Below the pieces are notes generated by a model. It had not been told where the DNA came from. It was given only the letters and a program-made list of their open reading frames with translations, and made no database searches. The position numbers and the translations under genes were made by a program. DNA of 64,000 nucleotides from a gamma proteobacterium HTCC2207. GTDB taxonomy: Bacteria; Pseudomonadota; Gammaproteobacteria; Pseudomonadales; Porticoccaceae. The DNA lies in contig CAJJAO010000006.1 of the NCBI GenBank assembly GCA_905182265.1, forward strand, positions 1 to 64,000. Reading direction: 5' to 3'. Shown here piece by piece: positions 1 to 11,263 of this stretch. The number at the start of each line of letters is the position of its first letter. Within the stretch, counting starts at the first letter, position 1.

Positions 1-905
1 TAATCGAGCGCCAAGCCCGTAAAAATCACTGCGCCAACAACATGATTGTTTAAAAAGGCTTTAAAGCACCCTTCTCGCTCGCGGCTTCTCGCCTGAAAAT
101 GTTGTCGTACAAAAAGGGCGGCGGCAACACCTAATCCCACAATGTATAAAGTCCCTCGCCCGAACTGTATTCCCGCCATCAGCAGCAATGCTAAGGCTGC
201 AAGCTGCAGCAAGCCGATAATTAACAGGTCATGACGACCAAATAATATGGCGGTCGACTTAATGCCTATGCGCAAATCATCCTCACGATCGACCATCGCA
301 TAATAGGTATCAAAGGCGACAGTCCAGAGAATAACAGCAGCAAAAATTAACCATAGGGCTGGCGGTAACGCCTGCTGTTGTGCCGCAAAGGCCATTGGTA
401 CCGCCCAGGCCCAAGCTGCGCCTAAACCAACCTGAGGCAAGTGGGTTACTCGCTTTAAAAATGGATAAGTAGCGGCTAATAGCAGTCCGCCCACAGAAAG
501 TACGATAGTCATAATATTGGTTAACAATACGAGTATTAAAGCTAAGGCTAAAAGACTGAAGAACAGGCGTAGTGCCTGTTGCGGGGCTATTTCGCCTGTC
601 ACTAAAGGCCTGCTTTTAGTACGCTCTACGGAGCCATCCACATGACGATCGGCATAATCATTGATCACACAGCCAGCGGCGCGCATCACCACAACCCCCA
701 AGGTAAAGATAACCAAATTGCGCAGTGAAGGCATGCCCTCGGCCGCAAACCAAAGCGCCCAATAGGTTGGCCACAATAAAAGGTAGGTGCCAATGGGACG
801 GTCGAGGCGCATCAGGCGCAGCCATTTGTTGGCTGGCGCCCCGGGCCCTGTGTTACGTTCTCTGTCAGGCTCTTTTTTGGGCTGTGTATTAGAAGGTATT
901 GTCAT
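1..905 (-). CDS. ubiA: 4-hydroxybenzoate octaprenyltransferase UbiA (3' end at window edge)
   Basis: Not in the ORF track because it runs off the left edge; I translated it from the minus strand. UbiA is the membrane prenyltransferase that attaches the polyprenyl tail to 4-hydroxybenzoate in ubiquinone synthesis. Visible hallmarks are the first aspartate-rich motif VINDYADRHVDG followed by SRPLVTG, the second motif VDREDDLRIG, and many hydrophobic segments. About 301 codons are present, close to the usual 290, so at most a few C-terminal residues are missing; the last bases read TA, which could begin a stop. Its ATG overlaps the ubiC stop as ATGA, so ubiC and ubiA are translationally coupled, matching consecutive pathway steps. 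Confidence 0.95.
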   Translation of the reverse strand, partial: MTIPSNTQPKKEPDRERNTGPGAPANKWLRLMRLDRPIGTYLLLWPTYWALWFAAEGMPSLRNLVIFTLGVVVMRAAGCVINDYADRHVDGSVERTKSRPLVTGEIAPQQALRLFFSLLALALILVLLTNIMTIVLSVGGLLLAATYPFLKRVTHLPQVGLGAAWAWAVPMAFAAQQQALPPALWLIFAAVILWTVAFDTYYAMVDREDDLRIGIKSTAILFGRHDLLIIGLLQLAALALLLMAGIQFGRGTLYIVGLGVAAALFVRQHFQARSREREGCFKAFLNNHVVGAVIFTGLALD

Positions 906-1504
906 ATTGTTCGCGGATAACCAAAGCTGAGGCGTTGATTGTAAGGCGTAAAGCTAGGCAAGAATATCTCGCTCACTAACAGTGGTTTGTTATCTAAGCG
1001 AAATACCGACCGTCGTCCCCACATGGGATCTTGGAAGTCCCCCAGCGCCATAGGCATCTGGCTGTTGCTGCCAGTATGACAGGCAATTTCGACAGGCTCC
1101 CGGCGCATACTTGGGTCGCTAAACAGCAGCGCGCCAAGAGGTCGGTTATCGAGATGGGCTAGGCTGCGCAGGCGGCCGGTCAACGTGGTGAGAGGTATAA
1201 CGCTTCGAGCGTAAACCCAGGGCACACCGGCACCGAGCAGCACTACCTCGCGAATTAATGCCAGACGCCGCGCAGGTAACCCGAGGGCGCGTCGCTCTGA
1301 CAGCCTTGGCCTGTGAAGCTCTTGCCGCAGTATCTGTACCGAGAAATCACCTTGGCAGGCATCCACCAACCGCTGGGTAAGCGAGCCGGTATCTGACAGC
1401 CAATCGCGCCATTGCGCGGGCACAGTGCTATCGGACAGGGAGATCATTTGCCGCCAGGCCGGTTCTCGATGTAAACGGAATTCAGAAAATTTGGCAGTTG
1501 GCAA
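902..1504 (-). CDS. ubiC: chorismate pyruvate-lyase UbiC
   Basis: Converts chorismate to 4-hydroxybenzoate plus pyruvate, the first committed step of ubiquinone synthesis, in the cytoplasm. The 200-residue protein has the family core ALIREVVLLGAGVPWVYARS and a C-terminal LLVSEIFLPSF segment like that in other UbiC proteins. It is somewhat longer than the E. coli enzyme (about 165 residues), mainly at the N-terminus. No in-frame ATG is available: the track start is TTG at 1504, only 5 nt after the stop of the upstream acyltransferase, and an ATT lies one codon earlier, so the exact start is uncertain. It overlaps ubiA by 4 nt. Confidence 0.9.
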   Translation of the reverse strand: MPTAKFSEFRLHREPAWRQMISLSDSTVPAQWRDWLSDTGSLTQRLVDACQGDFSVQILRQELHRPRLSERRALGLPARRLALIREVVLLGAGVPWVYARSVIPLTTLTGRLRSLAHLDNRPLGALLFSDPSMRREPVEIACHTGSNSQMPMALGDFQDPMWGRRSVFRLDNKPLLVSEIFLPSFTPYNQRLSFGYPRTI

Positions 1505-1509
1505 AATGA

Positions 1510-2394
1510 TTAACTGCCCTTTGGGTAGATCGAAGGAAACCCTTCGGGACGAGCGCGAAAGCGCTTATATTCCCACTGATACTGGCTCGGTGCCAAAGCA
1601 ACAATGGTTTCGACGCCTCGATTCAGTGCATCCAAGCTAATTTGCTGGTCGGCGCTATTAATCGCCTCTTCTGTGGGCATAAAGTGCAGCTCCCAGCCAC
1701 CGGCAACTCGCAGTGCCGCGCACATCAATGCCTGGCTGCCCGACTTCTGAATTAGGTTATGGACCAGAGTCATGGTCTGTGCCGGAACCCCAAAAATAGG
1801 TGCAAAGTCACCACTGGCGGGTGGTGGCTGCTGATCGGGAAGGATCGCGGTAGTCTCGCCTCTGCGTAATGCTTTGAGTAATGCTGCAACGCCGCGGACA
1901 TTAGTAGGCACTAGAATCGCACCTGATCTCTCTCGAGAGGACTTAATCCAGCGCTCAAGTTCTGCGATTTTTGGTGGCTCATAAAGTGCGGTCATGGTGG
2001 TGTGTGTCGCCACCCAAAGGCCAAGCGCTTCCCAGCTTCCCTGATGAGGAATGAGTAAGATAGTGCCGCGAGGGTTATCTAACGCTGCTTGCAGATGTTC
2101 CTGCCCATGAATCGCCACAACTTTACTAGACAGCCAATCTGAGGATTGGCGCCATAGCTTGGGGGTCTCAAAAAAGGTTTGGCCGAACTGTGACATTCGC
2201 TCCCGGGCTAGGAGCTCTATCTGCTCAGCACCCATATCGGGATAACAGAGCCCCAGATTAATCTTGGTCACTCGGTAAGGGCCCGCATTGGCCCAGCGAA
2301 GGATATACCCCAAAATGCGACCAAGCTGCCTGGATACCCCTAGAGGTATCCACGAGATCAGGTTGAGGATTAAGAGGATAAGACGATTTTTCAC
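1510..2394 (-). CDS. LpxL/HtrB-family lipid A acyltransferase
   Basis: Membrane-associated acyltransferase of the LpxL/LpxM family, which adds secondary acyl chains to Kdo-lipid A. The protein has 294 residues, an N-terminal hydrophobic segment and the catalytic HX4(D/E) motif as HQGSWE near residue 117, followed by a conserved LPDQQPP segment near residue 187, typical of the family. The start is GTG at 2394 and overlaps the galU stop (GTGA), giving translational coupling. Whether it acts as LpxL (laurate) or LpxM (myristate), or on another glycolipid, cannot be told from sequence alone. Confidence 0.85.
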   Translation of the reverse strand: MKNRLILLILNLISWIPLGVSRQLGRILGYILRWANAGPYRVTKINLGLCYPDMGAEQIELLARERMSQFGQTFFETPKLWRQSSDWLSSKVVAIHGQEHLQAALDNPRGTILLIPHQGSWEALGLWVATHTTMTALYEPPKIAELERWIKSSRERSGAILVPTNVRGVAALLKALRRGETTAILPDQQPPPASGDFAPIFGVPAQTMTLVHNLIQKSGSQALMCAALRVAGGWELHFMPTEEAINSADQQISLDALNRGVETIVALAPSQYQWEYKRFRARPEGFPSIYPKGS

Positions 2395-3287
2395 AGTTTG
2401 GCGAGTAACTCATTTTTTAAATAGTTGCGCAGATCTTCACCAATTTCTTTGTGTATTAAGCCCAATTCAATATTGGCCTTTAGCAGACCCATCTTACTGC
2501 CGCAGTCATAGCGCGTGCCCTCATATTCGTAGGCGAGCACCTGTTCTTCGGTGAGTAATGTCTGAATAGCATCGGTAAGTTGGTACTCACCTCCCGCGCC
2601 GGGCTTGAGTGCCGCAAGGTGGGTAAACAATTGTGGGGTAAAAATATAACGGCCGGTCACACCCATATCGGATGGAGCATCTTCTAACGCTGGCTTTTCA
2701 ACAATCTCGTCCAACAAAAAGACACGGTCTGCCTGTCTAGTACCACTGATAACACCATAGGAAGAAATATCTGGCCCTGGTACTTTTTGCACTGCGATCA
2801 CAGAGCTTTTGTAAAACTCATAGATCTCAACCATTTGCTTTACAGCGCCTTTACCATGATGAATCAAATCATCGGCTAGCAGCACCGCAAAGGGTTCGTC
2901 GCCTATTAAGTGGGCTGCTGTGGATACGGCATGGCCGAGACCCAGTGCTTCTGTCTGACGAATATAGGTACAACTAACACCTTTGGGAACGACATTTTGG
3001 GCTATGGCTAGCAGATCTGTTTTGCCCCGCTGTTCAAGCTGGTGCTCTAATTCATAAGCCTTATCAAAATGATCGGCAATGCTGCGCTTGGTTCTGCCGG
3101 TAACAAAGATTAACTCTGTAATACCAGCCTCTACGGCTTCTTCGACTGCATATTGAATGAGTGGCTTATCGACCACCGGCATCATTTCTTTGGGACTTGC
3201 CTTTGTGGCAGGCAAAAATCGAGTGCCCATTCCCGCTACCGGAAATACTGCTTTGCGAACCTTATCACTGCGCCTTACATGGACCAT
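2391..3287 (-). CDS. galU: UTP-glucose-1-phosphate uridylyltransferase GalU
   Basis: Makes UDP-glucose from UTP and glucose-1-phosphate for LPS, exopolysaccharide and galactose metabolism. The nucleotide-binding signature AVFPVAGMGTRFLPATKA is near residue 13, followed by KEMMPVVDKPLIQYAVEEA and the sugar-phosphate region VEKP. Length 298 residues, normal for the bacterial GalU family. It leads a minus-strand cluster galU-lpxL-ubiC-ubiA with 4-nt or 5-nt junctions, mixing envelope and quinone genes. It diverges from glyQ across about 170 bp. Confidence 0.96.
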   Translation of the reverse strand: MVHVRRSDKVRKAVFPVAGMGTRFLPATKASPKEMMPVVDKPLIQYAVEEAVEAGITELIFVTGRTKRSIADHFDKAYELEHQLEQRGKTDLLAIAQNVVPKGVSCTYIRQTEALGLGHAVSTAAHLIGDEPFAVLLADDLIHHGKGAVKQMVEIYEFYKSSVIAVQKVPGPDISSYGVISGTRQADRVFLLDEIVEKPALEDAPSDMGVTGRYIFTPQLFTHLAALKPGAGGEYQLTDAIQTLLTEEQVLAYEYEGTRYDCGSKMGLLKANIELGLIHKEIGEDLRNYLKNELLAKL

Positions 3288-3411
3288 TACAAACTCCCTT
3301 ATTGATCAAGAATTATTCTCCAGCGAGTATTATATCCATAACTGACGAAATCAAGTCGGGTTAATCACCTTATTACCAGTGGATTGCCCTATCTTTCTCG
3401 TTTGGCGGGTT

Positions 3412-3417
3412 TATAAT
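3412..3417 (+). promoter_or_regulatory. candidate -10 element for glyQS
   Basis: A perfect TATAAT lies in the galU/glyQ divergent region, about 45 nt before the chosen glyQ start. No good -35 is seen at 16-18 nt spacing (a TTGCCC lies 22 nt upstream), so this is a weak call based on the -10 alone. Confidence 0.35.
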
Positions 3418-3460
3418 TGCGCCTTCTCTGTGCAGCATCAATTATTTGTAGGTGATATTT

Positions 3461-4417
3461 GTGAGCAATCTCTGTGCTCCTCCTGATACGTTTCAGGAAC
3501 TTATAGCAAGACTTCAGCAATACTGGGCCGATCAGGGCTGTGTCGTTATGCAACCACTCGACTTAGAAGTAGGCGCCGGCACATTTCATCCCGCCACTTT
3601 TTTGCGCTCTATTGGCCCTGAAGCTTGGAATGCAGCTTATGTGCAGCCCAGTCGACGGCCTACCGATGGTCGCTATGGTGAAAACCCCAATCGCTTGCAA
3701 CATTATTACCAATTTCAGGTGGTGATGAAGCCATCTCCCGCTGAGTTCCAAGAGCTTTATTTGGGGTCACTGCGTCATTTGGGTATTGATACATTGGTTC
3801 ATGATGTTCGCTTTGTGGAAGACAACTGGGAGTCGCCCACCCTAGGAGCCTGGGGTCTGGGCTGGGAAATCTGGTTGAACGGCATGGAAGTCTCGCAGTT
3901 TACCTATTTCCAGCAGGTTGGTGGCTTGGAGTGCTATCCCGTCACCGGCGAAATTACCTATGGTCTTGAGCGAATTGCCATGTACCTGCAAAGTGTCGAC
4001 AGTATTTACGATCTGGTTTGGGCTCATGGCCCCCAGGGCGATGTCACCTATGGCGACGTGTTTTTGCAAAACGAGCGAGAGATGTCGACCTACAACTTTG
4101 AACATGCGGACGTCGACTTTTTGTTTACGGCGTTCGATCAGTACGAAAAGGACGCTGCTAGGCTCACCGAGGCGAAGCTGCCTCTCCCTGCCTACGAAAT
4201 GGTAATGAAGGCATCTCATACGTTTAATTTGCTCGATGCACGCAAGGCCATCTCGGTGACAGAGCGCCAGCGCTATATTTTGCGAGTACGCACATTGGCT
4301 AGAGGCGTGGCTCAGGGTTATTTTGATTCCCGCATGGCCGCAGGCTTCCCCCTTGCCGATAAAGACATAGCCGCAGAGATGATTGCCAAACACAGTGCTG
4401 CGGGAGATAAAAAATGA
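3461..4417 (+). CDS. glyQ: glycyl-tRNA synthetase alpha subunit
   Basis: Catalytic alpha chain of the bacterial alpha2beta2 glycyl-tRNA synthetase, which charges tRNA-Gly. The sequence contains the family-typical [19 protein letters not shown] start, [19 protein letters not shown], and the class II motif region with [19 protein letters not shown]. The ORF track begins at GTG 3452, but the AGGTGA ribosome-binding sequence overlaps that codon; GTG 3461, six nt downstream of it, is the better start and gives 318 residues. The stop overlaps the glyS ATG by 4 nt (ATGA), as expected for subunits made in equal amounts. Confidence 0.96.
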   Translation: MSNLCAPPDTFQELIARLQQYWADQGCVVMQPLDLEVGAGTFHPATFLRSIGPEAWNAAYVQPSRRPTDGRYGENPNRLQHYYQFQVVMKPSPAEFQELYLGSLRHLGIDTLVHDVRFVEDNWESPTLGAWGLGWEIWLNGMEVSQFTYFQQVGGLECYPVTGEITYGLERIAMYLQSVDSIYDLVWAHGPQGDVTYGDVFLQNEREMSTYNFEHADVDFLFTAFDQYEKDAARLTEAKLPLPAYEMVMKASHTFNLLDARKAISVTERQRYILRVRTLARGVAQGYFDSRMAAGFPLADKDIAAEMIAKHSAAGDKK

Positions 4418-6507
4418 GTGCAGATTTTCTAGTTGAGCTAGGCACAGAAGAACTGCCCCCTAAGGCTCTATTAGCCTTATCCAAAGCATTTACCGCTGGT
4501 ATTGTCGATGGATTCAAGGCCGCAAACTTAGGCTTTGGCGACGTTGTTGCCTATGCCGCACCACGCCGGCTTGCGGTTGTGATTAAAAACTTGGATACCC
4601 AGGCACCCAGTGCTGATATTGTAGCTTGGGGTCCCCCAGTAAAGGTCGCCTTTGATGCAGAAGGTCAGCCAACACGTGCCGCTGAGGCCTTCGCTAACAA
4701 GAACGGTATCGCGGTAAGCGAGCTAAGCAGCTATGTCGATAATGACGGCCAGCAAGATAAGCTTTGCATACGCCGCACCGAGACCGGCGCCCTCACTCGC
4801 GATCTATTGGGCGATGTGATCAATAGCTCTCTGGCGGCATTACCCATTCCCAAGCGCATGCGCTGGGGCAGTAGCAAAGAAGAATTTGTCCGCCCAGTGC
4901 AATGGGCGGTACTGCTGTTCAATGGCGAAACCTGCAAGGAAAACTTGTTAGGCATCACCTCAAGCAATCTCAGTCGCGGCCACCGTTTTCACAGCAGTGG
5001 CGAAATCGCCATTGAGTCGCCACAGACCTACGCCGACCAATTATACAAAGCCCATGTGATAGCGGACTTTGCCACTCGGCGAGATATTATTCGCACTGGT
5101 GTTGAATCTCTGGCTGCCGGACTTAACGGCACTGCAGTGATTGACGAAGATCTGCTCGATGAAGTCAGTGGACTCAATGAGTGGCCGGTGCCTTTGATGG
5201 GCCGCTTTGACGAGCACTTTTTAGACGTGCCTGCTCAAGCGTTGATTTCGTCAATGAAAGAGCACCAGAAATATTTTCATGTGGTGGACAGCAATAACAA
5301 GCTAATGTCTGCGTTTATTACCGTAGCTAACATCGAAAGCAAGGACCCTGGGCAAGTTATCAGTGGTAATGAGCGAGTGATTCGCCCAAGACTTGCCGAT
5401 GCTGCATTCTTTTATAGTAATGACAAAAAGACCTCGCTGGAGAGTCGCCGGGAGTCACTTAAGCAGGTGGTTTTTCAAGCCAAGCTGGGTTCTGTCTATG
5501 ACAAAACTGAGCGGGTAGCCGCGCTCGCTGAGACACTTGCAGCAGATACTGGCGCTGATGTGGGATTCGCACGTAGAGCGGCACAGTTAAGTAAGTCTGA
5601 TTTAGTCACCGATATGGTGGGTGAGTTTGACGATCTGCAGGGCACTATGGGTCGCGACTATGCACTTAATGACGGTGAGCCCGCAGAGGTCGCTGAAGCA
5701 CTTCTTGAGCAATACCTGCCGCGTTTTGCCGGAGACACAATTCCAAGCACTGCGACAGGCGCAACCCTAGCATTGGCAGATCGCCTAGATAGCCTTGTGG
5801 GTATATTTAGCATCGGCCAGCAGCCGTCTGGATCTAGAGACCCGTTTGCATTGCGTCGCGCTAGTCTGGGTATATTGCGTATTATTATAGAGCGCAAGAT
5901 CGATCTGGACCTGCGCAGTGCTATTAGCGCTGCTGCTATGCAATTTAATATCCCTAAAGATGCCAAAACGTCTCAGGAAGAGCTGCAAGAGCAAGTACTT
6001 ACTTACATTTTAGAGCGCTTTAAGGCTTGGTATAAAGAAGAAGATATTAGCACAGAGGTATTTGCCTCAGTAGCCTCCTTAGAGTTGGCTAACCCTCTGG
6101 ATATCAATGCTCGAGTGCAGGCAGTGCACCAGTTTTCATTGCTACCCGACGCTGTAGCCTTAGCCGCTGCCAATAAGAGAGTGTCAAACATTTTAGCCAA
6201 ACAGCTGGGCGAAAAAGCTCCTGCTGCTCTTAATAACAGTCTTCTAGAAGAGGCTGCCGAGCAACGTCTAGCGGCAGAAATCGACAGCCTGACAAAGGTG
6301 GTTACACCCCTATATAAGCAACGTGATTACAATGCAGTGCTAACAAAACTGGCTTTGCTAAGAGAACCGGTAGACGCATTTTTTGACGAAGTCATGGTCA
6401 TGGCAGACGACGAATCGGTGCGTAATAATCGTCTTGCATTGCTGCACAGCCTGCGAGCTTTATTTATTAATGTGGCGGATATTTCTCAGCTGGCACCGGC
6501 GAAGTAA
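4414..6507 (+). CDS. glyS: glycyl-tRNA synthetase beta subunit
   Basis: Beta chain of the tetrameric glycyl-tRNA synthetase, contributing tRNA recognition and required for charging. It has 697 residues, near the usual 690, and begins [15 protein letters not shown], a strong GlyS signature. The centre has [13 protein letters not shown] and [11 protein letters not shown], and an anticodon-binding-like domain lies near the C-terminus. It is coupled to glyQ by an ATGA overlap. In many related genomes gmhB follows; here the next gene is directly the PlsC-like acyltransferase. Confidence 0.97.
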   Translation: MSADFLVELGTEELPPKALLALSKAFTAGIVDGFKAANLGFGDVVAYAAPRRLAVVIKNLDTQAPSADIVAWGPPVKVAFDAEGQPTRAAEAFANKNGIAVSELSSYVDNDGQQDKLCIRRTETGALTRDLLGDVINSSLAALPIPKRMRWGSSKEEFVRPVQWAVLLFNGETCKENLLGITSSNLSRGHRFHSSGEIAIESPQTYADQLYKAHVIADFATRRDIIRTGVESLAAGLNGTAVIDEDLLDEVSGLNEWPVPLMGRFDEHFLDVPAQALISSMKEHQKYFHVVDSNNKLMSAFITVANIESKDPGQVISGNERVIRPRLADAAFFYSNDKKTSLESRRESLKQVVFQAKLGSVYDKTERVAALAETLAADTGADVGFARRAAQLSKSDLVTDMVGEFDDLQGTMGRDYALNDGEPAEVAEALLEQYLPRFAGDTIPSTATGATLALADRLDSLVGIFSIGQQPSGSRDPFALRRASLGILRIIIERKIDLDLRSAISAAAMQFNIPKDAKTSQEELQEQVLTYILERFKAWYKEEDISTEVFASVASLELANPLDINARVQAVHQFSLLPDAVALAAANKRVSNILAKQLGEKAPAALNNSLLEEAAEQRLAAEIDSLTKVVTPLYKQRDYNAVLTKLALLREPVDAFFDEVMVMADDESVRNNRLALLHSLRALFINVADISQLAPAK

Positions 6508-6575
6508 TTAAGACTGGCGGTAGAATCCGCAAGACTGCCATAGAGCTTATTGAGGCAGTTATACAGAAATCAAAA

Positions 6576-6594
6576 GCGGCTTCATGTAAGCCGC
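6576..6594 (+). terminator. hairpin between glyS and plsC-like gene
   Basis: GCGGCTT-CATGT-AAGCCGC forms a perfect 7-bp stem with a 5-nt loop just before the next gene. There is no run of T after it, so it may be a weak terminator, an mRNA-stabilising hairpin or a processing site. Confidence 0.4.
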
Positions 6595-6614
6595 GTTACT
6601 TAGGTAGTCTGTAG

Positions 6615-7328
6615 ATGGAATTGCTAAGACTGTTAGGTTGGGCTCTTAGGTCAGCATTATTTTATGCTGGCTTCTTAAGTTTGGTTATTCTAATGAGCAC
6701 GGTTGCCTGTCTGCTCTTCTTTTTACCGTTCCGGATGTTGCAGCGTATCGCAACCACCGGCAATCATCTTTCCATGACATGGCTCAGGCTAACCTGTGGA
6801 ATCAATATTATTGTCAGCGGCCAGCACAATGTCCCAGAGGGTCCCTGTCTGATTCTCAGTAATCACCAAAGTACCTGGGAAACCTTTTATCTACAGTGGT
6901 TCTTCCAGCCTGCCAGCGTTATTTTAAAGCGAGGGCTCATGTGGATTCCGCTCTTTGGCTGGGCACTTGCCCTCATGCAGCCTATTGCCATAAAACGGTC
7001 AAATCCGGCAAAGGCGATTCGGTATGTGTTGAAACAGGGGGCAAAACGCCTCGCGGCCGGCAATAAAATCGTTATTTACCCAGAGGGTACTCGAGTTAGC
7101 CCTGAGGCACTGGGTGAGTTTAAGACCAGCGGTGCAGCTCTGGCCAGGAATGCTGGTGTGCCCATAGTCCCTGTTGCCCACAACGCAGGTCATTATTGGA
7201 CAAAGGATAGCTTTATCAAGAAGCCCGGTACCATTCATTTACAGATTGGACCTGCCATTGATAGCCGTTCTGGCGACGCCCGGGAGCTGACTAAGCAGGC
7301 TCGCACCTGGATCGAGAACGCACTATAA
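6615..7328 (+). CDS. PlsC-family 1-acylglycerol-3-phosphate acyltransferase
   Basis: Phospholipid synthesis enzyme of the lysophospholipid acyltransferase superfamily, likely converting lysophosphatidate to phosphatidate at the inner membrane. The 237-residue protein has an N-terminal membrane segment (about residues 13-38), the catalytic motif as NHQSTWE (HX4E, commonly HX4D) near residue 83, and the acceptor-binding motif YPEGTR near residue 155. It sits between glyS and gyrB, as in Pseudomonas. The D-to-E variation in the catalytic motif is common in this subgroup. Confidence 0.87.
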   Translation: MELLRLLGWALRSALFYAGFLSLVILMSTVACLLFFLPFRMLQRIATTGNHLSMTWLRLTCGINIIVSGQHNVPEGPCLILSNHQSTWETFYLQWFFQPASVILKRGLMWIPLFGWALALMQPIAIKRSNPAKAIRYVLKQGAKRLAAGNKIVIYPEGTRVSPEALGEFKTSGAALARNAGVPIVPVAHNAGHYWTKDSFIKKPGTIHLQIGPAIDSRSGDARELTKQARTWIENAL

Positions 7329-7481
7329 CTGCCAATTAGCGCACAAAATAAGCTAATTAATGGCGATGCAATTTAGGCCATACAATTAGGCTATTCCCCT
7401 AGGACACCGCCGTTTTATGACGTAGGTAAGTAAGGGGGCGCCTAAGAGCTAAGCAAGATTAAATATAGGAAGCGTTAAGCA

Positions 7482-7655
7482 ATGGACAGCAAGAAACCCA
7501 ACAAGCCATCTCCCTTCGAGAAACGGACTAAAAACCGCCGGGCTGCGCCAGACCGCAGAGAAGAAATTCGCTTTGAACCCCTTACAGATAACCGCCGCCA
7601 AAATTCGGGCCGGCGATTAACTGACAGAGATGTCTGGAAACCTATCGAAAAATAG
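7482..7655 (+). CDS. small basic protein, unknown function (57 aa)
   Basis: Below the ORF-track length limit. It reads MDSKKPNKPSPFEKRTKNRR at the start and ends DRDVWKPIEK before TAG. An AGGA ribosome-binding sequence lies 11 nt before the ATG (TATAGGAAGCGTTAAGCA), somewhat long but acceptable. Arg, Lys and Asp/Glu are very abundant, no hydrophobic segment is present, and the chain is probably largely disordered. It converges on gyrB, ending 23 nt from the gyrB stop. I do not recognise a family; the RBS and its position in an otherwise empty gap favour a real gene. Confidence 0.5.
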   Translation: MDSKKPNKPSPFEKRTKNRRAAPDRREEIRFEPLTDNRRQNSGRRLTDRDVWKPIEK

Positions 7656-7678
7656 ATTTCCATAGTTTTTAGATATTA

Positions 7679-10099
<2,421 letters not shown>

Positions 10100-10114
10100 T
10101 TACTTTCCCGTTAT

Positions 10115-11203
10115 TCAACCTTCTGATGCGGCACCATGTTCCATGTGGAACATCTGATGCGCCGTCCCTTCCACCAATAGTCCAAAATCTTTCTTGTCCA
10201 CGCCGGTCATAAAATACTGGCAGTCTAGCCCGTTAAGACAAGCAATTACCTGAGCCCTATGATCATAATCCAACTCTGCAGGCAGGTCGTCGAGTAAAAA
10301 CACACAAGACTGACCCACCCTATTTCGGTAATGCGTTGCCTGAGCCAGTTTCAAAGCATAGACCAGAAGCTTTGTCTGGCCTCTAGACAGAACCTCTGCC
10401 GCGGCAATACCATCAACCTTGATTCGAACATCTGCTTTGTGGGCACCATAATTGGTTGTCCCTAAAGCCATATCTCGCTTCTGGCCAGCCTTCAAGACAG
10501 CGCCAAGCTCCTGCCCTTCAGCCCAACCTTGGTAGTATTCAAGCTCAACCGCGCCAAGGCCATCAAAAGCCCCTGACACCTCTTGTACAATGCCCGCAAG
10601 CTGTTCTATATATTGCCGGCGAAACTCCGTTACCTGCTCGCATAGAGGCACTAACTCAGCCGTCCAGGCGCTCAATAAATCTTCGTCCATTCTACCATGG
10701 CGGAGTAGTTGATTGCGCTGTTTTAACGCCTTTTGGAACCGCCTCCAGAGGTTTGTGTAGTTATGTTCCACGTGGAACACTCCCCAGTCCACAAACTGCC
10801 TCCGCTGCAGCGCGCCACCCTCTAATAAGGTGAAACTGTGGGCATCAATAAGTTGCAGCGGTAGCTCTTCTACCAGCTGCACCGCAGACTGTATGGACTT
10901 TCCATCTAACCTGGCTTCAAATTTACCCTGAGCAGTACGCTTGATTCCTAGCTGGTGGCTAGTGCCAGACTTACTGCGCTCGATACGAGCAGACACAACA
11001 AGCTCATCCGCCTGATGGTTAACCACCACACGAAGATCACGATGTTTAAAGGACCGGCCGCGGCCGAGAAGGTATATTGCTTCAAGAAAACTGGTTTTTC
11101 CGCTTCCGTTAGCTCCGTAAATCAGATTGGCGCTAGGATGGCAGTCGATTTGGATGTTCGCAATATTTCTGACTTGCAGAACATCCAACCGGGAGATGTG
11201 CAT
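10115..11203 (-). CDS. recF: DNA replication and repair protein RecF
   Basis: SMC-like ATPase that helps load RecA at gaps and restart stalled forks. Walker A is GANGSGKTSFLEAIYLLG (about residue 31), the ABC-type signature is LSRGQTKLLVYALKLAQ, and Walker B is CVFLLDDLPAELD. Length 362, normal. Unusually, the coding sequence contains two parS-like palindromes, translated as VFHVEH and MFHMEH; the second lies in the last 15 residues, so the C-terminus may be shaped by the DNA site rather than by RecF function. It lies between dnaN and gyrB. Confidence 0.97.
   Translation of the reverse strand: MHISRLDVLQVRNIANIQIDCHPSANLIYGANGSGKTSFLEAIYLLGRGRSFKHRDLRVVVNHQADELVVSARIERSKSGTSHQLGIKRTAQGKFEARLDGKSIQSAVQLVEELPLQLIDAHSFTLLEGGALQRRQFVDWGVFHVEHNYTNLWRRFQKALKQRNQLLRHGRMDEDLLSAWTAELVPLCEQVTEFRRQYIEQLAGIVQEVSGAFDGLGAVELEYYQGWAEGQELGAVLKAGQKRDMALGTTNYGAHKADVRIKVDGIAAAEVLSRGQTKLLVYALKLAQATHYRNRVGQSCVFLLDDLPAELDYDHRAQVIACLNGLDCQYFMTGVDKKDFGLLVEGTAHQMFHMEHGAASEG
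10137..10152. promoter_or_regulatory. parS-like centromere site (15/16 match)
   Basis: TGTTCCATGTGGAACA differs from the symmetrical Pseudomonas-type parS at one central base. It lies at the 3' end of recF, 612 nt from the perfect site, and encodes FHMEH in RecF. ParB (encoded at 22.3 kb) is the expected binder. Confidence 0.7.
10764..10779. promoter_or_regulatory. parS centromere site (perfect palindrome)
   Basis: TGTTCCACGTGGAACA is a perfect 16-bp palindrome identical in form to the Pseudomonas-type ParB binding site. It lies inside recF and encodes VFHVEH. Its position about 3 kb from dnaA and 12 kb from parAB fits the origin-proximal location of parS. Confidence 0.9.
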
Positions 11204-11263
11204 AGTACTAGACCTAGTACTTAATGGTTTGTGGCGCTAGACGGGTACGTATCTTAACCAACA

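Noticed and set aside
3842-4393. 183-residue minus-strand ORF
   Set aside because: Antisense to glyQ, with no recognisable domain.
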